DNA of 64,000 bases from Marinicauda pacifica (lineage in GTDB: Bacteria; Pseudomonadota; Alphaproteobacteria; Caulobacterales; Maricaulaceae). The notes under the pieces were generated by a model. That model worked only from the letters and a program-made list of their open reading frames with translations, had not been told where the DNA came from and ran no database searches. This document shows, one piece after another, positions 9,451 through 18,329 of this stretch (positions within the stretch are counted from its first letter, which is position 1; every line of letters begins with the position of its first letter). Both the position numbers and the translations under genes were made by a program. The stretch is taken from positions 1,116,501-1,180,500 of the forward strand of contig NZ_SRXV01000001.1 of NCBI RefSeq assembly GCF_004793635.1. The letters are read 5' to 3'.

Positions 9451-10463
9451 AGCGCCCGCCGCTCGCGGTAACCCTTGGCGATCCGGCCGGTATCGGCCCG
9501 GAACTGACTCTCAGGGCCTGGACCGCGCTCAAGGATCGCCGCCATGACTTCATCGCCTACGCCGATCTTGACCAGTTGCGCGAGATCGCAGATCGCCTCC
9601 ACCTGCCCGCTCCGCGTGCCTGCGAGCCTGAACAGGCCGGCGAGATTTTCTCTCAGGCGCTGCCCGTGCGTCCCGTCCCCTTGCCGGAACCGGCCCGGCC
9701 CGGACATCCGGCGCCTGCGAATGCCGCCGCTGTAATCGCCTCGATCGAAGCGTGCGTGCGCGACACGCTGGCCGGACGGACCGGCGGCGTCGTCACCAAT
9801 CCGATCTCGAAGGCTGTGCTGTACGAGCAGGGTTTCCGGTTTCCCGGCCACACTGAATTCGTGGCGCATCTCACCGCGCATGCCGCCTGGGACGGACCGC
9901 GCGGCCCTATGATGATGCTCGCCGCGCCCGAACTGAAGACCGTTCTCGTCACCATCCATCTCGGGCTTCGCGGTGCACTCGATGCGCTCTCGACCGAAGC
10001 GATCCTTCACACCGCGCGCGTGACGCTTGCCGCGCTGCGAACCGATTTCGGACTGGCCTCTCCGCGCCTGGCCATAGCCGGATTGAACCCGCACGCCGGT
10101 GAAGGCGGTGCGCTCGGTCGCGAAGAGATCGAGATGGTCGCCCCGGCGGTGGAGACGCTGCGCGCCGAGGGCCATGACGTCGCAGGCCCCATGCCGCCGG
10201 ACACGATGTTTCATGCCGAGGCGCGCGCACGCTACGATGCCGCGGTCTGCCTCTATCACGATCAAGGCCTGATCCCGGTGAAGACGCTGAACTTCCATGG
10301 CGGCGTGAACACCACGCTGGGCCTTCCGATCATACGTACCTCGCCCGACCACGGTACGGCCTTCGATATCGCGGGACGCGGCCTCGCGCGGGCCGACAGC
10401 CTCATCGCCGCGATCCGGCTGGCTTCCACGATGGCCGAGAACCGTCAGAGTGCGCTCACATGA
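9447..10463 (+). CDS. pdxA: 4-hydroxythreonine-4-phosphate dehydrogenase
   Basis: 338 residues. PdxA oxidises 4-phosphohydroxy-threonine in the DXP-dependent route to pyridoxal phosphate. Family segments: PLAVTLGDPAGIGPEL at the N-terminus, TNPISKAVLY, FPGHTEFVA, LNPHAGEGGALG and CLYHDQGLIPVK (metal-binding His in the last two). The GTG start at 9447 overlaps the surA stop. The frame is open 45 codons further upstream, but that stretch is surA read out of frame and adds no family sequence. It overlaps rsmA by ATGA. Confidence 0.96.
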   Translation: MKRPPLAVTLGDPAGIGPELTLRAWTALKDRRHDFIAYADLDQLREIADRLHLPAPRACEPEQAGEIFSQALPVRPVPLPEPARPGHPAPANAAAVIASIEACVRDTLAGRTGGVVTNPISKAVLYEQGFRFPGHTEFVAHLTAHAAWDGPRGPMMMLAAPELKTVLVTIHLGLRGALDALSTEAILHTARVTLAALRTDFGLASPRLAIAGLNPHAGEGGALGREEIEMVAPAVETLRAEGHDVAGPMPPDTMFHAEARARYDAAVCLYHDQGLIPVKTLNFHGGVNTTLGLPIIRTSPDHGTAFDIAGRGLARADSLIAAIRLASTMAENRQSALT

Positions 10464-11317
10464 GCGGCGACACCCTTCCCCCGCTGCGCGAGGTGATCGC
10501 GGCTCACGGCCTCAACGCCGACAAGCGGTTCGGTCAGCACTATCTGCTCGACCTCAACCTGACGCGAAAAATCGCGCGCCTGTGCGGAGATATGAGTCAG
10601 GCCACCGTGTTCGAGGTCGGTCCCGGTCCCGGCGGCCTGACGCGCGCACTGCTGGAGGAAGGCGCCGGGCGCGTCCTGGCGATCGAGAAGGACAGCCGCT
10701 TCCTGCCCGCACTCGAGCAGATCTCTGCAGCGTTCGGCGGGCGTCTCAGCGTTCAGGAAGCCGATGCGCTGAAAGTGGACGAGCCCGCACTCGTGCCCGA
10801 AGGCCCGCGCCTGCTCGCCTCCAACCTGCCCTATAATGTGGGCACGGCCCTGCTCATCAAGTGGCTGGAGGCCGATCCTGCCTGGTGGGAGCGCCTGGTT
10901 TTGATGTTTCAAAAGGAAGTCGCCGAGCGTGTCGTCGCCCGCGTCGGCGAGAAACAATATGGCCGCCTGGCTATCCTCACCGCAGCCCGCGCAAGCTCGC
11001 GATACGCGATGACCCTGCCCGCGCGCGCCTTCACCCCGCCGCCCAAGGTGGACAGCGCGGTCGTGGTCCTCGAACCGCTGGCCGAAGCCGACCGGTTTCA
11101 GGATGTCGCGGCGCTGTCGATCGTGACCGAAAGCGCGTTCGGCCAGCGCCGCAAGACCCTGCGAAAATCTCTTGGCCAGGCCGCCAATCTGGCCGCGACA
11201 ACGTCCGAAGCGCTACTGGAGGAAACCGGGATCGATCCGGGCGCCCGCGCCGAAACCATCCCCCCGCAGGGCTTCATGGATCTCGCCCGCGCCTGGCGCG
11301 CCGCCAAGGGATCGTGA
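10460..11317 (+). CDS. rsmA: 16S rRNA dimethyladenosine transferase
   Basis: 285 residues. RsmA (KsgA) dimethylates two adjacent adenines in helix 45 of 16S rRNA late in 30S assembly; loss gives kasugamycin resistance. The SAM-binding motif I is EVGPGPGGLTRALL and the catalytic motif IV is NLPYNVGTALL. The conserved KKRFGQH-like entry appears as ADKRFGQHYLLD, and FGQRRKTLRKSL marks the C-terminal helical domain. It is the last gene of the lpt-surA-pdxA run; a convergent gene follows 79 bases on. Confidence 0.97.
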   Translation: MSGDTLPPLREVIAAHGLNADKRFGQHYLLDLNLTRKIARLCGDMSQATVFEVGPGPGGLTRALLEEGAGRVLAIEKDSRFLPALEQISAAFGGRLSVQEADALKVDEPALVPEGPRLLASNLPYNVGTALLIKWLEADPAWWERLVLMFQKEVAERVVARVGEKQYGRLAILTAARASSRYAMTLPARAFTPPPKVDSAVVVLEPLAEADRFQDVAALSIVTESAFGQRRKTLRKSLGQAANLAATTSEALLEETGIDPGARAETIPPQGFMDLARAWRAAKGS

Positions 11318-11396
11318 CGGCGTCCAAAGAGGACACGGGCAAGAGGGCGGGCTCGGATTCACCTGATATCGCCCTCCTCCCGCGCCCCGGGGCGCC

Positions 11397-12899
11397 TCAC
11401 CCGCGCCAGCAGCCGTGGAAGCCGAACGGGCAGGCATAGGGCAGACGCCAGCTCGCCTGGGGGCCGGCCGAGAGGTTGAGCGCGTCGAAGACGTGCAGCT
11501 CGGTCGCGCGGGCCTCGGCATTGAGCGCGGTGTGCACGATCCAGCCCTCGCCTTCAGCAGACCGGCGGCTGGCCGGAATGAAGAGCGGCTCCTCGACATA
11601 GACGCCCGGACCGTGATCGTAGTGGTCGAAGGCACCGGTCAGCACGTTGCGGCGCGCGATTGCGGTGGCCCCGCGCGCCTGGTCCGGCGTCCAGTCGACA
11701 TGCCAGGTATACTGGCGCCGCTTGCCGGTATAGCGCGGATCGACCTGGGGAAATTCGGCCAGCCCGTCGCCCGGTGTCTCGATGCGGAAATGCCCGCGCG
11801 CCCCGAGCGTGACCAGCTGCATGCGCGAATTACCCGCCCAGGGCACGCCGCGCATGATGTCGCGGACATCTTCCAGGATGACATCGGCGTTCGGCGAGAG
11901 CGCGGCATCGAGACGGATCGTGCCGTCGCGTTCTTCCCAGCCGCCCCCGAAATGGAACAGGAAGCCGGGCGGCAAGTCCCAGCTGCGCCGCTGGCTCCAG
12001 TCATTCTTGTCGATCGCGATGGCCGTCATCGGCACGTCGCCGCGCCAGGCAAACCCGTCCAGGAAAGGCAGGCGCAGACGTTCGTGGTGCAGATTGCCGA
12101 CCAGGAAGACCAGCGAGCGCTCGGTGATGATGAAGTCGTGGATCATGCCGGTGCCGATCTCGTCCACCAGGCCCGCATCCAGGAGCGTACCGTCCGGACC
12201 GATCTTCCAGAGCACGAGCCGGCCGCCATGGGCGTCCTGACCGAAATTCCACACGATGTCAGTCTCCGGCTCGACCTTGGGGTGAGCGGAGAAATGCACG
12301 CCGTCCAGCCCGCTGCCCCAGCGGCGCGGCCCGCGGGCCTGCAGCGTGTCGGCGTCGAGCGACCAGGCCGATCCCCCCTCCCACAGGGCGAGGAGCTCGC
12401 CGTTCAGCATCATCACCGAGGTATTGGCGACATTCATGTCATCCGGCCCGGTCAGACCGCCCGCATCCGGCGGCATCGAACCGAAGGCCGGCGTCAGGAA
12501 ACGGCCCGCCGCTTCCTCGGCCTGCCACTTGCTGGTTTCGATGAAGCGCCCGCGATGGGCGATGCGGTTGCCGTCAAGCTGCCAAGCCTGGAGGAAGCCG
12601 TCGCCGTCGAACCAGTGGCGGTAGCGCCAGTCCTGGCGCGAATAGCGTCCCGGACCGTTGCGGTAGAGCGTGCCGGACAGGCCGCGCGGCAGGCGCCCGT
12701 GCAGACGGCGCGCCTCGCCGTCAAAGCCGGAGGCCGGGGCATCGCGCACGCCCAGCGTCCAGGGGTCGTTGCGGGCATTGGCCTGAAAGGCCTCGTAGAT
12801 CGGGTCGCCCGACAGCGCCCTGACCGGGGCGCCGAGACCGGCTGCGCCGCCGACAGCGGCAAACAGGGTCAGGGCATGGCGTCGTGACATCTCGGTCAT
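11397..12899 (-). CDS. Carotenoid oxygenase family protein, Tat-exported
   Basis: 500 residues. The N-terminus MTEMSRRHALTLF..AAGLGA is a twin-arginine signal, so the enzyme likely acts in the periplasm. The body is a seven-bladed propeller of the carotenoid cleavage dioxygenase family, beginning LHGRLPRGLSGTLYRNGPG. Four candidate Fe-binding histidines sit in SAHPKVEP, GMIHDFI, FHFGGGW and PFGFHG. Such enzymes split carotenoids or lignostilbenes at a double bond; the substrate cannot be read from the sequence. The start at 12899 has a strong GGAGG site overlapping the stop of the upstream DUF2141 gene, so the two are an operon. Confidence 0.87.
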   Translation of the reverse strand: MTEMSRRHALTLFAAVGGAAGLGAPVRALSGDPIYEAFQANARNDPWTLGVRDAPASGFDGEARRLHGRLPRGLSGTLYRNGPGRYSRQDWRYRHWFDGDGFLQAWQLDGNRIAHRGRFIETSKWQAEEAAGRFLTPAFGSMPPDAGGLTGPDDMNVANTSVMMLNGELLALWEGGSAWSLDADTLQARGPRRWGSGLDGVHFSAHPKVEPETDIVWNFGQDAHGGRLVLWKIGPDGTLLDAGLVDEIGTGMIHDFIITERSLVFLVGNLHHERLRLPFLDGFAWRGDVPMTAIAIDKNDWSQRRSWDLPPGFLFHFGGGWEERDGTIRLDAALSPNADVILEDVRDIMRGVPWAGNSRMQLVTLGARGHFRIETPGDGLAEFPQVDPRYTGKRRQYTWHVDWTPDQARGATAIARRNVLTGAFDHYDHGPGVYVEEPLFIPASRRSAEGEGWIVHTALNAEARATELHVFDALNLSAGPQASWRLPYACPFGFHGCWRG

Positions 12900-12908
12900 G
12901 GAAACCTC

Positions 12909-13358
12909 CTAGCGAAAGCTGATGGTGTGAACGGTGTTGTCTTCGCCCACGCCGAAGGCGGCAGCCTCCCAGGCGGGCGGGCCGAAACTGCCCATCGCGC
13001 TATTGGAAAAGGCGAAAGGCTCGGTCGGGATGCCGACCAGATTGGTGTCAAGCTCGCCGTCCCCGTCCACGTCGTGATAGAGCTTCACGCCGTATTCGCC
13101 CGCGGGTACGGCGCCGAGTTCAAGTTCGACCTCGGAGCCTTCCACTGCAGCGCTGGCGGTGAAGGCGGGCTGTCCGCCCGACCAGCTCTCGCCATCGGAA
13201 AACACCGCGATCATGAGGCGGCCCTGCGCCTGCTCGATCTGTTCCACCCGCAGGGTGAGGACCGGGTTCGGGGACGGATCGGCCTCGGCGGCGACCGCGG
13301 TTGCGACGAGTGCGAGCGCCGCGGCACCGAGAATGTTTGTGAGGGTCAACGTGGTCAT
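12909..13358 (-). CDS. DUF2141 secreted protein
   Basis: 149 residues with a cleavable signal (MTTLTLTNILGAAALALVATAVAAEA). The DUF2141 signature is clear: GRLMIAVFSDGESW, LYHDVDGDGELDTNLVG, IPTEPFAFSNS and GSFGPPAWEAAAF. The fold is probably an immunoglobulin-like beta-sandwich; function is unknown. The DxDxDGxxD run looks like a calcium-binding loop. It is the first gene of a two-gene unit with the carotenoid oxygenase, nine bases apart, and is divergent from a LytTR regulator. Confidence 0.85.
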   Translation of the reverse strand: MTTLTLTNILGAAALALVATAVAAEADPSPNPVLTLRVEQIEQAQGRLMIAVFSDGESWSGGQPAFTASAAVEGSEVELELGAVPAGEYGVKLYHDVDGDGELDTNLVGIPTEPFAFSNSAMGSFGPPAWEAAAFGVGEDNTVHTISFR

Positions 13359-13458
13359 GGATACGGGCCTTTCGTGTGGGTTCTGGTTTCAGGTTCGAGA
13401 CCCACACAGCCCGGGCCGGGCCGCCGCTTCCACCCGGTTTTCGCAAGCTGGCTGAAAG

Positions 13459-13501
13459 CGTTCGCGAATTACGCTAGATGTTCATTCACGCATCGCGAAC
13501 G
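13459..13501. promoter_or_regulatory. Inverted repeat between the DUF2141 and LytTR genes
   Basis: CGTTCGCGA at 13459-13467 is repeated in inverted form, TCGCGAACG, at 13493-13501, with 25 bases between. It lies 36 bases before the LytTR start and about 100 bases upstream of the DUF2141 start, so it could serve as an operator for either promoter. LytTR proteins more often bind direct repeats, so the link is only inferred. Confidence 0.4.
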
Positions 13502-13537
13502 GCACGCGATCGGGGCGGGCAGTACCGGGGGAAGTGA

Positions 13538-14302
13538 ATGAAAACGACACTGCGCAGGCTGGCACCGCCGGTAGGGCTGGTGCTCGTCCAGGGAACGATC
13601 CTGGCGATTCTCGGTCCCTACAACACCAACGAGTTCGGCATGCCCTGGGTGTGGATCTACTGGACTTCGCTGATGGGGCTCGGGTTGATCGCCGCCTACG
13701 CGTTCGAGCGTGTGTTCGACCGCCATCTCGGCGACTGGCCCCGCCCCGCCTACGCGGTGGCCCAGTCGATCGCCGTCACCTTGCCGGTGACGCTGGCCGT
13801 GGCCTTGGTCCAGTACCTGACCGATGGTCCCTTCCCGCTCGAAATTCTGCCGATGATCTTCTTTTTCGTCTGGGTGATCGCCATCGTGATCGTGACGATC
13901 ACCATGGTTGTGGAAGGGCGCATGGGGGGATCGGGGTCAGCACGCGCAGGAGCGGGCGATGGCGGCCCCGGCGAGGGACCGGCCATCGGCGCGGCGCTCA
14001 CCGAGAAACTTCCCGTCCGGCTGCGCGAGGCGCCCATCCTCGCACTGCAGGCCGAGGATCATTATCTGCGCGTCCACACCCCGCTCGGCGACAGCCTGAT
14101 CCTGATGCGTCTGAGCGACGCGATTGCCGCGGTGGAGGCACTGGACGGCGCACGCACGCACCGGTCCTGGTGGGTGGCGCGCGAGGCCGTCACCGACGCG
14201 AACAAGAGCGGTGGCCGCGCCACGCTGACGCTCAGCACCGGCGTGCAGGCGCCCGTCAGCCGCACCCATGCGCGCACGCTGCGCGAGGCGGGCTGGTTCT
14301 AG
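13538..14302 (+). CDS. Membrane-anchored LytTR-type transcription regulator
   Basis: 254 residues. Four hydrophobic helices fill residues 10-125. A Gly/Ala-rich linker (about 128-150) leads to a LytTR DNA-binding domain, with the signature APILALQAEDHYLRVHT, LSDAIAAV and HRSWWVARE, ending in the family-like ARTLREAGWF. There is no response-regulator receiver domain, so the signal is presumably sensed in the membrane. It is divergent from the DUF2141/carotenoid oxygenase pair and probably regulates it or itself. The ligand is unknown. Confidence 0.88.
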   Translation: MKTTLRRLAPPVGLVLVQGTILAILGPYNTNEFGMPWVWIYWTSLMGLGLIAAYAFERVFDRHLGDWPRPAYAVAQSIAVTLPVTLAVALVQYLTDGPFPLEILPMIFFFVWVIAIVIVTITMVVEGRMGGSGSARAGAGDGGPGEGPAIGAALTEKLPVRLREAPILALQAEDHYLRVHTPLGDSLILMRLSDAIAAVEALDGARTHRSWWVAREAVTDANKSGGRATLTLSTGVQAPVSRTHARTLREAGWF

Positions 14303-14324
14303 GCGGGGTTTGGCCTGCGATGCT

Positions 14325-14486
14325 TTTGCTCGCGCCTCGGTATGCGGGAGGGGTCGGATGACGGCACCCTGTCCTCTCTGGATTCCGGGTCTCGCTCTGC
14401 TCGCCCGGAATGACGAAGGGGTGGGGTTTTTGAGACTACTATGAAGCTTCGTCATCCCGGACTTGCTCCGGGATCCAGAGAGCGTG
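14325..14486. repeat. Composite palindromic (REP/BIME-like) repeat cluster
   Basis: Two stem-loops in opposite orientation: TCTCTGGATTCCGGG...CCCGGAATGACGA (14375-14416) and TCGTCATCCCGG...CCGGGATCCAGAGA (14449-14482). The outer arms are inverted copies of each other. The preceding bases (14325-14352, GCTCGCGCCTCGGTATG) match part of the element at 32537-32577. A close relative with the same arms sits at 32321-32449. It fills the gap between two convergent genes. Confidence 0.75.
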
Positions 14487-14516
14487 GAGCGGTGGGAGCG
14501 GATGACCCGCCCCCTG

Positions 14517-14996
14517 CTAGTGCCGCGCGAAGACCTCGCGTCCCTCTTCGCTGAACAGAACGACCTCGTAGGCATCGCTGCGGCCGGGGACTTCCATGCC
14601 CGGAGACCCGGCCGGCATGCCGGGCACGGCGAGGCCGAGCGCGTCCGGACCCTCGGCGAGCAGGCGCGCGATGTCTTCGGCCGGCACGTGGCCCTCGATG
14701 ACATAGCCGTTCACGCGCGCGGTGTGACAGCTTTGCAGATCGCCGGGCACGCCGGCCTCGGCCTTGATGACAGAGAGGTCCTCGTGCTCCTCGACGCGCA
14801 CGGCGAAGCCGGCGGCTTCGATATGCTCGACCCAGTTCGCACAACATCCGCACCAGGGCGTCTTGTGCACGACCATTTCGTGAGCCTCGTCATGGGCATG
14901 GGATGCGTGGGCATCGGAAGCCGGGGCCTGCGCCAGAGCTGTTCCGGCACCGGCCATCGCGAGCAGGCCGGCCAGCAATACAGGGACGAATTTCAT
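14517..14996 (-). CDS. DUF411 metal-binding periplasmic protein
   Basis: 159 residues. A signal peptide (to GTALAQA) is followed by a His/Asp-rich stretch (SDAHASHAHDEAH). The DUF411 core has HKTPWCGCCANWVEH, then LQSCHTARVNGYVIEGHVPA, then the Met-rich GLAVPGMPAGSPGM. The CxCC, Cys-His and Met clusters suggest periplasmic copper handling, as in CopG-type proteins found near cop/cus genes. No copper efflux genes neighbour it, so it stands alone between repeats and an RNA methyltransferase. Confidence 0.88.
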   Translation of the reverse strand: MKFVPVLLAGLLAMAGAGTALAQAPASDAHASHAHDEAHEMVVHKTPWCGCCANWVEHIEAAGFAVRVEEHEDLSVIKAEAGVPGDLQSCHTARVNGYVIEGHVPAEDIARLLAEGPDALGLAVPGMPAGSPGMEVPGRSDAYEVVLFSEEGREVFARH

Positions 14997-15164
14997 GGAA
15001 AAGCACTCTCATGCATCGCGGTCATCACCGCCAGAATGGCGACAAGCATAGCCGGTTTCGCGGCTCGTGATGAGTCTCCTGGCACCTGCGACCTGCTATA
15101 GGGCTTGCCGCGCGCCTGCTCTACTTATGCACCTTATCGCCTGGAAGCCCGGTTCCCCGATCTC

Positions 15165-16277
15165 ATGACCTCCACTCCGCTTCAGCTCTACTTCGTGACC
15201 GCGCCCGGCCTGGAGGCCACGCTGTGCGAGGAGGTGCGTAGCCTCGGCTTTCATGGCGCGCAGGCGCAGCGCGGCGGGGTGTCGGCCTCGGGCGGCTGGA
15301 GCGATGTCTGGCGGGCCAATCGCGCCGTGCGCGGGGCCACGCGCATCCTCGTCGAGTTCGCGAGCTTCCGCGTCGTCCATCTGTCCCAGCTCGACAAGCG
15401 GGCGCGAAAGCTGGACTGGGGGGCGCTCCTGAAGCCCGGCGTGCCGGTGCGGGTGGAGGCCAGCTGCCGCAGCTCGAAAATCTATCATGCCGGCGCCGCG
15501 CAGGAGCGCATTGAAACCGCGATCCGCGAGGCCTTCGGCAGCCCGGTCGACGACGATGCGCCGGTCACGATCCGGGTGCGCATCGACAATAATGTCTGCA
15601 CGCTCAGCGTGGACAGCTCGGGCGAGCCCTTGCACAAGCGCGGCTTCAAGCTGGCCGTCGCCAAGGCCCCCTTGCGCGAGACGCTGGCCGCCCTCTTCCT
15701 GCGCCAGGCCGGGTTTGCCGGGACCGAGCCGGTGATCGATCCAATGTGCGGCTCGGGCACGTTCGCGATCGAGGCCGCCGAGATGGCCGCCGGCCTGTGG
15801 CCCGGGCGGGCGCGGACCTTCGCCTTCGAGCAGCTGGCTACCTACGATGCCGGGCGCGATCCGGGCGTCAGCACGCAGGAGCGCACCGTGCCGGAGGGTG
15901 TGCGCTTCTACGGCTACGACCGGGACGAGAATGCGGTGCGCATGGCGCGCGAGAACGCGGAGCGGGCCGGCGTGACGGACCTGACTGTGTTCAAACAGCA
16001 GCCGATGAGCGCCCTGACCCGTCCCGACGGCCCGGCCGGGCTGATCCTTTCCAACCCGCCCTATGGCGGACGCATCGGCAACAAGGCCCGCCTTGCCGCG
16101 CTGTATCGTGCCTTCGGTGACGCGGCCCGGCGCGATTTTGCTGGCTGGCGCGCGGGGCTGGTGACCGATGACGAGAAGCTGGCGCGTGCCACCGGCCTGT
16201 CCTTTGCCTATCAGAGCGCGCCGGTCGACCATGGCGGCATCACGGTGAAGCTCTACCTGACCGCGCGTCCGGCCTGA
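15165..16277 (+). CDS. THUMP-domain class I SAM RNA methyltransferase (RlmL N-terminal type)
   Basis: 370 residues. The N-terminal half (LYFVTAPGLEATLCEEV, a THUMP domain to about residue 155) binds RNA. The C-terminal half has SAM motif I PMCGSGTFAIEAA and catalytic LSNPPYGGRIG. This is the layout of the m2G methyltransferase part of RlmL (m2G2445 of 23S rRNA), without the RlmK half found in E. coli. The start MTSTPLQLYFV at 15165 is preferred over an upstream frame opening at 15105 because it begins at the family N-terminus. Confidence 0.88.
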   Translation: MTSTPLQLYFVTAPGLEATLCEEVRSLGFHGAQAQRGGVSASGGWSDVWRANRAVRGATRILVEFASFRVVHLSQLDKRARKLDWGALLKPGVPVRVEASCRSSKIYHAGAAQERIETAIREAFGSPVDDDAPVTIRVRIDNNVCTLSVDSSGEPLHKRGFKLAVAKAPLRETLAALFLRQAGFAGTEPVIDPMCGSGTFAIEAAEMAAGLWPGRARTFAFEQLATYDAGRDPGVSTQERTVPEGVRFYGYDRDENAVRMARENAERAGVTDLTVFKQQPMSALTRPDGPAGLILSNPPYGGRIGNKARLAALYRAFGDAARRDFAGWRAGLVTDDEKLARATGLSFAYQSAPVDHGGITVKLYLTARPA

Positions 16278-16356
16278 GCCCAAGGGCGAGGCCGCAAGAG
16301 GCGAATCGGGTCAGATATCCGTGGTGTGTTGAATCCTGTCAGGAGTGCTGAAACCC

Positions 16357-17727
16357 GTGGCGCGTTCGGAGTCCGTCTATGTCTGCCAGTCGTGCGGCGA
16401 CGTCCATGCCAAATGGGCCGGCCGGTGCGACAGTTGCGGATCCTGGAATACGCTTCAGGAGGAGGCCTCGTCCGAGGCGCCGCTCTCTTCCCAGGCCGGC
16501 GTGCGCAAGCGGACGACGCGCCGCTCGCGCCTGGAGCTGGTCGACCTGGGCAGCGCGACCGAGGATCCGGCCCGGCTGCAGACCGGCATTGCCGAGTTCG
16601 ACCGAGTGGTCGGAGGCGGGCTGGTGCCCGGGTCCGCCATCCTGGTCGGCGGCGATCCGGGGATCGGCAAGTCGACGCTGCTGCTGCAGGCGGTCGCGCG
16701 CCTCGCCTATGCGGGCGCGAAGGCCGTCTATGTGTCCGGCGAGGAAGCGGCCGATCAGGTGCGCCGCCGCGCGCGGCGGCTGGGCCTCTCCGATGCGGCC
16801 GTCGCGCTGGCGGCGGAGACCTCGCTGGAAACCGTGCTCGACGGGCTGAAGGCCGAACAGCCCGACATCGTCATCATCGATTCCATCCAGACATTGTGGA
16901 GCGACCAGCTGGCCGCCGCGCCGGGCACGGTCGCCCAGGTGCGCGCCTGCTCCCAGGAGCTGGTGCGCTTTGCCAAGAAGCGTAATACCGCGGTCATCCT
17001 GGTCGGCCACGTGACCAAGGAGGGCCAGATTGCCGGGCCGCGCGTGGTCGAACACATGGTCGACACCGTGCTCTATTTCGAAGGCGAGCGCGCCCACCAG
17101 TTCCGCATCCTGCGCGCGGTGAAAAACCGCTTCGGACCGACCGACGAGATCGGCGTGTTCGAGATGGCCGATATCGGCCTTCGCGAAGTGGCCAATCCGT
17201 CGGCCCTGTTCCTGGACGGGCGCGGCGAAGCGGCCTCGGGCGCGGCGGTGTTTGCCGGCATGGAGGGCACGCGCCCGGTGCTGACCGAGATTCAGGCCCT
17301 GGTCGCCCCGGCCGCGTTCGGCACGCCGCGGCGTGCGGTCGTGGGCTGGGACAATGGCCGCCTGGCCATGGTTCTGGCCGTGCTGGAGGCGCGATGCGGG
17401 CTTGGCTTTGGCGGACGTGACGTTTATCTGAACGTGGCCGGCGGATTGAAGATATCCGAGCCGGCGGCGGATCTGGCGGTGGCGGCAGCTTTGGTCTCTT
17501 CTCACTTCGATACTCCCCTGCCCGCAGACGGGGTCGTGTTCGGCGAGATCGCCCTGTCCGGCGATGTGCGCCCGGTCGGGCGCGCCGATGCGCGCCTGAA
17601 GGAAGCAGCCAAGCTGGGCTTCAAGTCCGCACTGACGCCGGCCGGAGCGGAAGACAGCGCACTTCGTGTAACCGGATTTTCAACCGTGCAGGCGCTAGTT
17701 CGCCATCTCGATCCTGACAACCAGTAG
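16357..17727 (+). CDS. radA: DNA repair protein RadA
   Basis: 456 residues. The order is a zinc finger (CQSCGDVHAKWAGRCDSCG, residues 10-28), a RecA-like ATPase with Walker A GGDPGIGKSTLL, the RadA-specific KNRFG motif, and a C-terminal Lon-protease-like domain lacking protease function. RadA is a hexameric helicase that extends recombination intermediates. The GTG start at 16357 (VARSESVYVCQ) fits the family N-terminus, with AGGAG 11 bases upstream. The GTG at 16345 overlaps the AGGAG itself and is unlikely. Confidence 0.95.
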   Translation: MARSESVYVCQSCGDVHAKWAGRCDSCGSWNTLQEEASSEAPLSSQAGVRKRTTRRSRLELVDLGSATEDPARLQTGIAEFDRVVGGGLVPGSAILVGGDPGIGKSTLLLQAVARLAYAGAKAVYVSGEEAADQVRRRARRLGLSDAAVALAAETSLETVLDGLKAEQPDIVIIDSIQTLWSDQLAAAPGTVAQVRACSQELVRFAKKRNTAVILVGHVTKEGQIAGPRVVEHMVDTVLYFEGERAHQFRILRAVKNRFGPTDEIGVFEMADIGLREVANPSALFLDGRGEAASGAAVFAGMEGTRPVLTEIQALVAPAAFGTPRRAVVGWDNGRLAMVLAVLEARCGLGFGGRDVYLNVAGGLKISEPAADLAVAAALVSSHFDTPLPADGVVFGEIALSGDVRPVGRADARLKEAAKLGFKSALTPAGAEDSALRVTGFSTVQALVRHLDPDNQ

Positions 17728-17753
17728 CAATCGCGGCGCAAGGGGAGTTGACC

Positions 17754-18329
17754 ATGGACAGTCTGGCCGGTTTCGACCTCGTCGCCCTTCTTGTCCTCTT
17801 CATCTCCGGCGTCATGGCCCTGATGCGCGGCTTCGTACGCGAGGCGCTGACCGTGACCGCCTTTGTCGGCGCGGCGCTGGCGGCCCTGTGGTGCCAGCCG
17901 GTGATCGGCGCGGTGATGCGCGAATTCATCAACAGCGCGGTGATTGCCAACCTGCTGGCCATGGCCATCGTCTTCCTGGTGGTCTATCTGGCCATATCCT
18001 TCGTCACCAGTTCGCTGAAACGCAATGTGAAGGATGGCGAGGACGTCAGCGCGATCGACCGCACGCTGGGCTTCGCGTTCGGCGTGGTCCGCGGCCTCCT
18101 GCTGCTGGGCCTGGTGGTGCTGGTGTTCAAGAACACCCTGCCCGGGGCCCAGCCAGCCTGGCTGCAAGGCGCGCAGGTCTATCCGCTGGCCGAGGCGACG
18201 GCCGACCTGCTCCAGTCGCTCGCCCCGGAAGGCACCTGGGCGGAGGGCGCTGCAGACCGGCCGCGCGAAGACCTTGACGACGACCCGATCGGACGCCTTA
18301 TCGAGCGCTCAAACGAGGACCCGAATTGA
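17754..18329 (+). CDS. cvpA: CvpA family membrane protein
   Basis: 191 residues with four predicted membrane helices, opening LAGFDLVALLVLFISGVMALMRG, then FVREALTV. CvpA was first linked to colicin V production and later to envelope stress and purF expression. The ATG at 17754 has a GGGGAG site seven bases upstream; an in-frame TTG at 17748 is less likely. The polar acidic tail after residue 145 is variable in the family. It overlaps purF by one base (TGATG), the standard cvpA-purF pairing. Confidence 0.92.
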   Translation: MDSLAGFDLVALLVLFISGVMALMRGFVREALTVTAFVGAALAALWCQPVIGAVMREFINSAVIANLLAMAIVFLVVYLAISFVTSSLKRNVKDGEDVSAIDRTLGFAFGVVRGLLLLGLVVLVFKNTLPGAQPAWLQGAQVYPLAEATADLLQSLAPEGTWAEGAADRPREDLDDDPIGRLIERSNEDPN

